Shown piece by piece: positions 23,278-29,784 of a DNA stretch of 40,934 nucleotides. The stretch spans positions 1 through 40,934 of the forward strand of contig JAUIIC010000008.1 in the NCBI GenBank assembly GCA_030431935.1, read 5' to 3'. The stretch is from Alphaproteobacteria bacterium. GTDB lineage: Bacteria; Pseudomonadota; Alphaproteobacteria; Rhodobacterales; Rhodobacteraceae. The position numbers were made by a program, and so were the translations under genes. The stretch's first letter is position 1. Every line of letters begins with the position of its first letter. Under the pieces are notes generated by a model. It did no database searches. It was not told where the DNA came from and saw only the letters and a program-made list of their open reading frames with translations.

Positions 23278-24804
23278 TCAGGCCGGCTTTACCCGGTGCG
23301 GATGCAGCGCGCCCGACACATGCGGGGTCACCGTCACGTCGGTGGAATGCACGATCGGCTGGACGTACTGGATCAGCGGAATGACCAGCCCGTCCTCGGC
23401 GATCTTGCGGTCCACGGCCTTGAAGCCCTCGATCCGCTTGGCCTCGTCCGCCTCGCCCCAGAGCGGGCCGATCATGTTGATCATGTCCTCGCCGTCCCAG
23501 ACCGAATGCGGGCTGGGTCCGAACATCGCAAAGCCGGTGGAGGTCGCCGGATCGCCGACGGAGTTGCCCCAGTTGTAGAAGGCCGCCGGCGCCAGCTGGT
23601 CGGCCGCGCGCAATTCGAAATGCTTGGCGATCTCGTAGACCTCGATCTCGGCCTCGATGCCCACGCGGCGCCACAGCCCCACGATGGCCTGGATCATCTC
23701 GAAATCCTTGGGCTTGAAGCCGCGCGTGGTCTGGATCTTGAAGCGCACCGGGTTGTCCGGGCCAAAGCCCGACTCGGCCAGAAGCGCCTTGGCCTTCTCG
23801 GGGTCGTAGCCCACGGTGATCGTCGGATCGTAGGCTGCGTATTCCGGCGTCTGCAGCGTGTCGATCGGGATGCCGTAGCCCGACAGCAGGCGGTCCACGA
23901 TGGCCTGCTTGTCGATGGCATGGTGCATCGCCAGCCGCACGTTGCGGTCCAGCATCGGGTCGACGTCGTTGATGAAGATCATCGCGATGTCGCTGACGGG
24001 CGTGGTGGTGCCGGTCAGACCGTCTTTGGCGCGCAGGCGGTCGTATTCCTCGTAGGGGATTTCCAGCGTGATGTGGCTGGCGCCCGATTCCACCTCGGCC
24101 ACGCGGGACGAGGCGTCGGTCACGAACTTCAGCGTCACCGTCTCGTAGGCCGGCGCGCCGCCCCAGTAGGCCGGGTTGGCCTTCAGCGTCAGGAAGGCGT
24201 TGCGCTCGAACCGGTCCACCATGTAGGGGCCGGTGCCGATGGGCGCGGCCTCGAAGCCTTCGGCGCCCACCTCCTCGTAGTATTTCTTCGGCAGGACATA
24301 ACCCGTCAGGAAGCCCATCCACTTGAACAGCGTCGGCTCGAACGACAGGACGTCGGCAGTAATCACATTGCCGTCAATGGCATAGTTGCCGATCTTCGAC
24401 CACACGAACTGGATCGGGTTGCCGGTTTCGGCCGCGCCCGCACGCTCCAGCGACCACACCACGTCCTCTGCGGTGAAGGGATCGCCGTTGTGCCATGTCA
24501 CGCCCTCGCGCACCACCATGCGGATCTTCGTGTTGTCGTCGGTCCAGCCCCATTTGGTCAGAAGGCCGCCGGTGAAGGACAGGTCGGGCTCCTGGTTGAT
24601 GTACTGGTCGAACACCGACTGGTAGATGCCCTGGATCGTCGGGTTCACCGCCGAGGGTCCCACCGTCGGGTCCCAGGAGGGCAGGTTGACGTTATAGGCG
24701 ATCGACAACTCGCCGCTCTGGGCGCGCGCGGGCGCGCCGCCCAGAAGCCCCAGTCCGAGGCCCGCGGCCCCATAGCCCATCAGGGCGCGTCTGGTCAGTG
24801 TCAT
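23278..24804 (-). CDS. ABC transporter family 5 periplasmic binding protein (DppA-like)
   Basis: The product is a 508-residue extracytoplasmic binding protein. It begins with a twin-arginine-like signal (TRRALMG at residues 4-10, then a Gly/Leu-rich core ending APARAQ near 29). The body has family 5 hallmarks: VREGVTWHNGDPFTAEDVVWSLER, GTGPYMVDRF and AMHHAIDKQAIVDRLL. These proteins bind peptides, opines, nickel complexes or aromatic solutes. GGAGG precedes ATG 24804. It heads a five-gene importer operon with a structured leader and a possible MarR-type site over its -35, so the ligand may be one of the compounds degraded here. Confidence 0.93.
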   Translation of the reverse strand: MTLTRRALMGYGAAGLGLGLLGGAPARAQSGELSIAYNVNLPSWDPTVGPSAVNPTIQGIYQSVFDQYINQEPDLSFTGGLLTKWGWTDDNTKIRMVVREGVTWHNGDPFTAEDVVWSLERAGAAETGNPIQFVWSKIGNYAIDGNVITADVLSFEPTLFKWMGFLTGYVLPKKYYEEVGAEGFEAAPIGTGPYMVDRFERNAFLTLKANPAYWGGAPAYETVTLKFVTDASSRVAEVESGASHITLEIPYEEYDRLRAKDGLTGTTTPVSDIAMIFINDVDPMLDRNVRLAMHHAIDKQAIVDRLLSGYGIPIDTLQTPEYAAYDPTITVGYDPEKAKALLAESGFGPDNPVRFKIQTTRGFKPKDFEMIQAIVGLWRRVGIEAEIEVYEIAKHFELRAADQLAPAAFYNWGNSVGDPATSTGFAMFGPSPHSVWDGEDMINMIGPLWGEADEAKRIEGFKAVDRKIAEDGLVIPLIQYVQPIVHSTDVTVTPHVSGALHPHRVKPA

Positions 24805-24825
24805 GTAAACCTCCGCAGTTGGCGT

Positions 24826-24884
24826 GGCGGCGCCCGGCGCCGCCGGAAAATCATCCTGTTCAGCCGGGGCGGTTCGCGCCGCCC
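24826..24884 (-). promoter_or_regulatory. Structured 5' leader of the dipeptide-type importer
   Basis: Two GC-rich stems lie in the expected untranslated leader: a 9-bp stem around a single base (GGCGGCGCC at 24826-24834 with 24836-24844) and a 6-bp stem with a 6-nt loop (GGGCGG at 24867-24872 with 24879-24884). The first is only about 10 bases upstream of the GGAGG site. I do not recognise a known riboswitch. Confidence 0.45.
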
Positions 24885-24917
24885 TTCTGCTCACCCGACC
24901 GAGGTTAGTTTAGGCTT

Positions 24918-24935
24918 GAAATTTGTCAATGCATA
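24918..24935 (-). promoter_or_regulatory. -35 box and candidate operator of the dipeptide-type importer
   Basis: A perfect TTGACA reads on the minus strand at 24929-24924; the -10 is weaker (TAACCT after 16 bp). The same bases, read on the plus strand, give TTGT-CAAT-GCATA (24923-24935), similar to sequences before the cyclase gene (26674-26686) and the oxidoreductase operon (29675-29687). A shared repressor is possible. Confidence 0.45.
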
Positions 24936-24961
24936 TATCCCGGCCCCCCGATCCAGCGGTG

Positions 24962-25054
24962 CAAGGCGTTTCGAAACGCCTTGACCACGCGGTTTCCAAA
25001 CCGCGTGTCACGGGCCTTGCAAGGCCCGTGCCGAAGCCGCTTCGAAGCGGCTTC
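24962..25054. repeat. Array of four tandem 22-bp palindromes
   Basis: Four palindromes stand head to tail at 24962-24983, 24986-25007, 25009-25030 and 25033-25054, separated by 2, 1 and 2 bp. Left arms are CAAGGCGTTTC, CACGCGGTTTC, CACGGGCCTTG and GAAGCCGCTTC. Three are perfect over 22 bp; the second is perfect over its 10-bp arms with CC in the centre. The sequences differ, but each change in one arm is matched in the other. The array begins 5 bp after the stop of the FAD oxidoreductase gene (minus strand) and ends about 33 bp before the next promoter. No T run follows in either direction. Confidence 0.9.
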
Positions 25055-25059
25055 CCCCC

Positions 25060-26631
25060 TTACCGCCGCCGGGCGATCCGCTCGGCCAGCATGCTGCCCG
25101 ATCCCGCGCCGACGCCGGCGCCGGGCCAGGTGCTTGCCCCCACATGGTAGAGCCGCGACACCGGGGTCGTCCAGTCCGACCAGCCGGTCACCGGGCGGAA
25201 CAGGAAGTTCTGGCTCGGGTGATGGCTGCCCGAGATCTGGTCGCCCCCCACGAGGTTGGGGTTGTCGGCCTCGAGCTCTGCCGGAGAAACCGCCGCGCGG
25301 CCCAGGATCTTGCCCCGCGTGCCCGGCGCATAGCGCTCGATGATATCCAGCACCCGCTCGGCCATCGCCTCTTTCGCCCCGGCCCAGTCCGTTGCCGCGA
25401 TCTCCCCCGCCGCGTCGCCCTTGATCGTGCCCGGCACGACACGCACCTGCACCCAGAGCGTGTGCTTGCCCGCGGGCGCGCGGCTGGGGTCGATGGCGGT
25501 CGGCTGGCCCACCACCAGCACCGGTTCGGCGGGCAGAAGCCCTGCCATCGCATCGGTATAGGCATTGGCCATCTGCCGCAGGCTCGGCGCCAGGTGGACA
25601 TAGGCGAAGCGTTTGAGTTCGGCCCCCGCCGCCCAGTCCGGCAGCCCGTCCATCGCCAGGTGCAGCATCATCGTGCCGGGCCCGTGGCGGAAGGCGCGCG
25701 CGCCCGCGTCATAGCCCGAACGCCCCGATGTCCCGCCCAGGAGGCCGTCGACCAGCGCCTTGGGGGTCGTGTTCGCGATCACCGCCCGCCTGGCCTTCAC
25801 CGTGCGCCCGTCGGCCAGCGTCACGCCCGTCGCGGCCCCCGCCGCCGTCGTCACGCCCGTCACCGCGACGCCGCACTCTACCGTGCCGCCGCGCGCCTCG
25901 ATCAGGCGCACCAGCGCGCCGATCATGCTGTCCGCGCCGCCCTTGCCGATCACCATGCCGAAGGACTGGTTGGCCATCGCCTCGAGGTAGGGAAAGAGCG
26001 CGCCGCCCGCCTGGTCCGGCGGGAAATCAAGGTGCATGCCCCAGGCCGCCAGCGTGGCCTTGACGTGGTCGCTTTCGAAGTGTTCGTCCAGAAAGGCCCG
26101 CGGGGTCTGGATCAGAAGCCGCACCAGCCGTGCCAGGAAGGCCGCGTCGCGCGCGCGCCAGATCTTCCATGCCGTGTGCAACGCCGAGCGCGGCGTCATC
26201 GGGCTGCCCAGCACCGAGAAGATATGCGGCGCATCCGCCCCGAAGGCCCCCAGCATGGCCTGCCATGCCGCCGCGTCGGCGCGCGAGAAGCCGGCGATCC
26301 GCGCGGTGGTGATCGCCGGATCGGTCGACACGCCCAGCCAGCGCCCATCGGGAAAGGCGCTGGAAAAACAGTCCTTTGCCGGGACGAATTCCAGCCCGTG
26401 CTCGGCCAGCAGGCCCGCGTTCTGCTGATGAAACGCCGACCCCGCGAAGAGCGACAGGTTCAGCGCCCCCCAGTCGTGCCGGAACCCCGGCAGCGTCAGC
26501 TCCAGCGTTTTGGCCGCGCCCCCCGGGCGCTCGGACCGCTCGAACACGGCCACCTTCCAGCCTTTCAGCGCCAGCGTCGCCGCCGCCGCCAGCCCGTTGA
26601 TGCCCGCCCCGATCACGATGGCGTCCGTCAT
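25060..26631 (-). CDS. Phytoene-desaturase-like FAD oxidoreductase (paralogue 1)
   Basis: This 523-residue flavoprotein of the CrtI/NAD(P)-FAD amine oxidase-like group has an N-terminal Rossmann loop GAGINGLAAA (8-17) with Glu at the end of the second strand (VFERSERPGGAAKT), and a C-terminal FAD segment LYHVGASTWPGAGVGAGSGS. It resembles bacterial paralogues of unknown function more than carotenoid desaturases, and no carotenoid genes are nearby. It is divergent from a cyclase-family gene and has a second paralogue at 27557-29125. A dehydrogenation in the same pathway as the cyclase is likely. A hairpin array follows its stop. Confidence 0.85.
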   Translation of the reverse strand: MTDAIVIGAGINGLAAAATLALKGWKVAVFERSERPGGAAKTLELTLPGFRHDWGALNLSLFAGSAFHQQNAGLLAEHGLEFVPAKDCFSSAFPDGRWLGVSTDPAITTARIAGFSRADAAAWQAMLGAFGADAPHIFSVLGSPMTPRSALHTAWKIWRARDAAFLARLVRLLIQTPRAFLDEHFESDHVKATLAAWGMHLDFPPDQAGGALFPYLEAMANQSFGMVIGKGGADSMIGALVRLIEARGGTVECGVAVTGVTTAAGAATGVTLADGRTVKARRAVIANTTPKALVDGLLGGTSGRSGYDAGARAFRHGPGTMMLHLAMDGLPDWAAGAELKRFAYVHLAPSLRQMANAYTDAMAGLLPAEPVLVVGQPTAIDPSRAPAGKHTLWVQVRVVPGTIKGDAAGEIAATDWAGAKEAMAERVLDIIERYAPGTRGKILGRAAVSPAELEADNPNLVGGDQISGSHHPSQNFLFRPVTGWSDWTTPVSRLYHVGASTWPGAGVGAGSGSMLAERIARRR

Positions 26632-26659
26632 CGCCGCCCCCTGCCTCTGCCCTCAAATT

Positions 26660-26690
26660 TTGCGATCCGATATTTGCATGCGCATATTTT
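26660..26690 (+). promoter_or_regulatory. Promoter and candidate operator before the second cyclase gene
   Basis: TTGCGA (26660-26665), a 17-bp spacer and CATATT (26683-26688) form a plausible promoter in an AT-rich stretch of the 105-bp divergent gap. TTGC-ATGC-GCATA (26674-26686), with an imperfect ATATTTGC/GCATATTT dyad, overlaps the spacer and the -10. The MarR protein encoded three genes downstream is the obvious candidate to bind it. Confidence 0.55.
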
Positions 26691-26736
26691 TCTGTCTACT
26701 CTCCGCCCAAAACCAAGACACCAGGGAGATCCATCC

Positions 26737-27525
26737 ATGTCCGCATCCGCAACCCTTGCCGATCTCGGCGCCAAGCTTCTGACCGGCGAAATCGAGGTCG
26801 TCGATTGCTCGGGCCGTCTCGGCCCGGACACGCCGATCCTGCAACTGCCCGAGGATTTCGCCAAGAACACCCCCAAGATCGAGATCCACAAGATCAGCGA
26901 GTACGACAGCGACGGCCCGTTCTTCGCCTGGAACTGGCTGGTCCTGGGTGAGCATTCGGGCACCCATTTCGATGCCCCGCACCACTGGATCACCGGTAAG
27001 GACTATGAGGACGGGTATACCGACACCCTGAACATCCAGCGCGTCGTCGCCCCCGTGAATGTCATCGACTGCTCGAAGGAATCGGCCGAGAACCCCGATT
27101 TCCTGCTGACCGCCGACCATGTAAAGGCCTGGGAGGCCGAGCATGGCGAAATCGGCGAGGGCGAATGGGTGGTGATGCGCACCGACTGGGACAAGCGCGC
27201 CCATGACGAGGCGCTGTTCCTCAACGCCGACGAAACCGGCCCGCACAGCCCCGGGCCGACGCCCGACTGCGTGGAGTACCTTCTGTCCAAGAAGATCGTG
27301 GGCTGGGGCAGCCAGTGCATCGGCACGGACGCCGGGCAGGCCGGCGGCATGACCCCGCCGTTCCCCGCGCACAACCTTCTGCACCGCGACAACTGCTTCG
27401 GCCTCGCGTCGCTCGCCAACCTCGACAAGCTGCCCGCCAAGGGGGCGATCATGGTCTGCGCGCCGCTGAAGATCGCGCGCGGCACCGGCAGCCCGATCCG
27501 CGCGCTCGCGCTGGTCGCCAAGTAA
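26737..27525 (+). CDS. Cyclase-family metal-dependent hydrolase, second paralogue
   Basis: This 262-residue paralogue of the protein at 7371-8144 shares long blocks such as FDAPHHWITGKD, VMRTDW, SPGPTPD and GTDAGQ. The metal motif HSGTHFDAP is at 73-81, and FPAHNLLH is near the end. Like its paralogue it is longer than usual kynurenine formamidases and could be an isatin hydrolase or another amide- or lactam-opening enzyme. AGGGAGAT precedes ATG 26737. It is the first gene of a unit with an FAD oxidoreductase and a MarR regulator, and lies just upstream of the 2-oxoacid oxidoreductase operon, which would suit isatinate as its product. Confidence 0.87.
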   Translation: MSASATLADLGAKLLTGEIEVVDCSGRLGPDTPILQLPEDFAKNTPKIEIHKISEYDSDGPFFAWNWLVLGEHSGTHFDAPHHWITGKDYEDGYTDTLNIQRVVAPVNVIDCSKESAENPDFLLTADHVKAWEAEHGEIGEGEWVVMRTDWDKRAHDEALFLNADETGPHSPGPTPDCVEYLLSKKIVGWGSQCIGTDAGQAGGMTPPFPAHNLLHRDNCFGLASLANLDKLPAKGAIMVCAPLKIARGTGSPIRALALVAK

Positions 27526-27531
27526 GGGGCA

Positions 27532-27547
27532 GGGGCCTTCGGGCCCC
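27532..27547 (+). other. Intercistronic hairpin with TTCG tetraloop
   Basis: GGGGCC-TTCG-GGCCCC fills half of the 31-bp gap between the cyclase stop and the next ATG. In RNA this is a C(UUCG)G tetraloop on a 6-bp GC stem, which is very stable. It leaves no room for a normal ribosome-binding site for the following gene. Confidence 0.75.
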
Positions 27548-27556
27548 GCCGCCGCC

Positions 27557-29125
27557 ATGGCCGGATCGCCCGACATCGTCATCGTCGGCAGCGGGATCAA
27601 CGCGCTCGTTGCCGCCGCCCTTCTGGGAAAGAAGGGCCGCCGTGTGCTGGTGCTGGAACGCAACGACCGGCCCGGCGGCTGCATGCGGACCGAGGAAATC
27701 GCGCCGGGCTTCCTGGCCGACCTGATGGCCGCGACCTTCGTGCTGTTCCGCGTCTCGCCCGGCTTTGCGCAGCTGGCCGGCGATCTTGAACGCCACGGCT
27801 TCGTCATGGCCGACAGCCCGCATCCCACCGCCGTCCTGCGCCCCGACGGGTCGGCGGCGGTCCTGACGATGGACCGCGCCGCGAACGTCGCCGCGCTGGA
27901 GGCGCTGGCCCCCGGCGACGGCGCGGCCTTTGCCGCCGGGGCGGATGCGGTCGGCGCCAATGCCGACCTCGTCTTCGCGCTGCTGGGCCAGGGGCTCTGG
28001 ACCCGCAAGACCGCGATGCTTCTGGCGCGCACGGCCTGGAAACGCGGTCCCCGCGCGCTGGCCGCCTTCTTTGGCGAGGCGCTGGGGACCGCGCGGCACT
28101 GGCTGGAGGCAGAATTCACCTCCGAGACCTCGCGCGCGCTTCTCGCGCCCTGGGTCCTGCACACCGGTCTCGGCCCGGAATCCGCCTACTCGGCCGAAAT
28201 GGCCCGGGTGATCGCCTTTTCGCTGGAGGCCGCCGGTGCGCCGATCTCGGTCGGCGGGGCGGAACGCCTGCCGCAGGCCTTCGCCGCGCTGATCGCCGAA
28301 CAGGGCGGGCAGGTTCGCACCAATGCCGACGTGGCCCGGATCATCGTGGAGAACGGCACCGCGCGCGGGGTGGAGCTTGCCGATGGCGAGCGCATCTTCG
28401 CGTCGCAGGTCGTCGCGTCGGTCACGCCCGACCAGCTTTATGGCCGCCTGCTGGACGCGCCATCGGAGAACGTGCGAACAGAGACCCGCAAATACCGATA
28501 CGGAAAGGGAAATTTCCAACTGCACTATGCGCTGGACCGACCGCCGGACTGGACCACGCCTGGGCTGGAGAAGGTGGCGCTGATCCACCTGACGCCGGGG
28601 CTCGACGGGGTGTCGAAGGCAGCGAACGAGGCCGAACGCGGCATGCTGCCCGAAACGCCCACGATCTGCGTGGGCCAGCCCTGCGCGCTCGACCCTTCCC
28701 GCGCGCCAGAGGGCAAGGCGGTTCTCTGGCTGCAACTGCCCGAGGCCCCGCGCCACATCAAAGGCGACGCGGCGGGCATTCTCGACACGCCCGCCGACGG
28801 TCATTGGACCGACAACCTGCGAGAGGCCTATGCCGACCGGGTCGAATCCATTCTCTGCAACCATATTAAGGACTTCCGGGACACGGTTGTCGCGCGCCGG
28901 GCCTTGTCGCCCGCCGATCTTCAGGCGCTGAACATGAACCTCGTGGGCGGCGATCCCTATGGCGGGTTCTGCGGGCTGGACCAGTTCTTTGTCTGGCGCC
29001 CGTTCAAGACCAGCGTCAACCACGCGACCGAGGTCGCGAACCTCTGGCACATCGGCGCCTCCACCCATCCCGGTCCGGGGCTGGGCGGCGGATCGGGCGC
29101 GCTGATCGCGCAGAGGCTGGGCTGA
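27557..29125 (+). CDS. Phytoene-desaturase-like FAD oxidoreductase (paralogue 2)
   Basis: This 522-residue flavoprotein is homologous along its length to the one at 25060-26631. The Rossmann loop is GSGINALVAA (11-20), then LERNDRPGGCMRT, a shared central QPCALDPSRAPEGK and HIKGDAAG, and a C-terminal LWHIGASTHPGPGLGGGSGA. Substrate and product are unknown. I see no clear Shine-Dalgarno sequence before ATG 27557, only GCCGCCGCC after a stable hairpin, so translation may depend on the cyclase gene or on local unfolding. The following MarR gene overlaps its stop (TGATG). Confidence 0.85.
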   Translation: MAGSPDIVIVGSGINALVAAALLGKKGRRVLVLERNDRPGGCMRTEEIAPGFLADLMAATFVLFRVSPGFAQLAGDLERHGFVMADSPHPTAVLRPDGSAAVLTMDRAANVAALEALAPGDGAAFAAGADAVGANADLVFALLGQGLWTRKTAMLLARTAWKRGPRALAAFFGEALGTARHWLEAEFTSETSRALLAPWVLHTGLGPESAYSAEMARVIAFSLEAAGAPISVGGAERLPQAFAALIAEQGGQVRTNADVARIIVENGTARGVELADGERIFASQVVASVTPDQLYGRLLDAPSENVRTETRKYRYGKGNFQLHYALDRPPDWTTPGLEKVALIHLTPGLDGVSKAANEAERGMLPETPTICVGQPCALDPSRAPEGKAVLWLQLPEAPRHIKGDAAGILDTPADGHWTDNLREAYADRVESILCNHIKDFRDTVVARRALSPADLQALNMNLVGGDPYGGFCGLDQFFVWRPFKTSVNHATEVANLWHIGASTHPGPGLGGGSGALIAQRLG

Positions 29126-29610
29126 TGGCCGAGGACCTGGCCCCCGACACCCCGCGCCCGCGCGTCACGCTGGGCGAGATCGGCCTGACCCATTTCGCGC
29201 CCTACCTGATGAACCGCATCATGGGCCGCTACAATTCCGAACTGTCGGCGCGGCTGCGCGAACAAGGCCTGACCACGGCCAAGATGCGCACGCTGGCGGT
29301 GCTTGCGGTGGTGCCGGGGCTGACGATCAACGAGCTGTCGGTCTATGCCGTGACCGAGCAATCGACGATGAGCCGCACGCTGGAAGCGCTTGAAAAGGCA
29401 GGGCTCGTGCGCCGGGTCGAGCGGGAATCGGACGCCCGCGTGCGCGAGATCTACCTGACCGACGACGGCCGCGCGGCCTTCGAGCAGGTCTGGCCCGACA
29501 TGCATGCCGCCTATGCCGCGATGTTCACCGGCATCCCGGAGCCCGAGCGCGCGGCCTTCGTGGGCACCTTGCAGCGTATCCTGGGCAACATCCGGCAGCA
29601 CGATTTCTGA
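29125..29610 (+). CDS. MarR-family transcriptional regulator
   Basis: The product is a 161-residue winged-helix regulator: N-terminal dimerisation helices (THFAPYLMNRIMGRYNSEL), the recognition region (TINELSVYAVTEQSTMSRTL) and a wing (RRVERESDARVREIYLTDDGR). It is translationally linked to the FAD oxidoreductase gene and followed by a hairpin terminator and the oxidoreductase operon. It probably controls the cyclase, FAD oxidoreductase and iorAB-like promoters, where similar YTGY-N4-GCATA sequences occur. Its ligand may be an aromatic intermediate of the pathway. It is one of three MarR proteins in the window. Confidence 0.92.
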   Translation: MAEDLAPDTPRPRVTLGEIGLTHFAPYLMNRIMGRYNSELSARLREQGLTTAKMRTLAVLAVVPGLTINELSVYAVTEQSTMSRTLEALEKAGLVRRVERESDARVREIYLTDDGRAAFEQVWPDMHAAYAAMFTGIPEPERAAFVGTLQRILGNIRQHDF

Positions 29611-29616
29611 GCGCGG

Positions 29617-29636
29617 CCGGGGGGCCAGCCCCCCGG
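29617..29636 (+). terminator. GC-rich hairpin after the MarR gene
   Basis: CCGGGGGG (29617-29624) pairs with CCCCCCGG (29629-29636) around a 4-nt loop, 7 bp after the MarR stop. GTATTTTC follows at 29647-29654. It is a likely terminator for the cyclase-FAD-MarR unit. Confidence 0.7.
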
Positions 29637-29644
29637 ACCCCCCG

Positions 29645-29666
29645 GAGTATTTTCGAACAGAAGAAG
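29645..29666 (+). repeat. Dispersed GTATTT-N2-GAACAGAAGAAG element, copy 2
   Basis: GA-GTATTT-TC-GAACAGAAGAAG follows the hairpin at 29617-29636 in the same order and orientation, relative to the upstream gene, as copies 1 (16799-16820) and 3 (37469-37490). Confidence 0.75.
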
Positions 29667-29674
29667 CGCAATTT

Positions 29675-29755
29675 TATGCAAATGCAGGTCAATTTCGGCC
29701 GATCGGTTTGAGGATTTCCGTGACGCTTGGCGAAGCCCATGCAAACGGATATGAA
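29675..29755 (+). promoter_or_regulatory. Promoter region of the 2-oxoacid oxidoreductase operon
   Basis: TTGGCG (29727-29732), a 17-bp spacer and TATGAA (29750-29755) make a reasonable promoter 30 bp before ATG 29785. The heptamer TTTGCAT occurs on the minus strand at 29676-29682 and 29739-29745, the second inside the spacer. CTGC-ATTT-GCATA (minus strand, 29687-29675) resembles the sites at 24923 and 26674. Confidence 0.5.
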
Positions 29756-29784
29756 TTGCGGCAGCGAACAGGGAGGCCACGGTC

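Noticed and set aside
24962-25054. CRISPR-like array
   Set aside because: The units are palindromes of different sequence with 1-2 bp between them; there are no identical repeats, spacers or cas genes.
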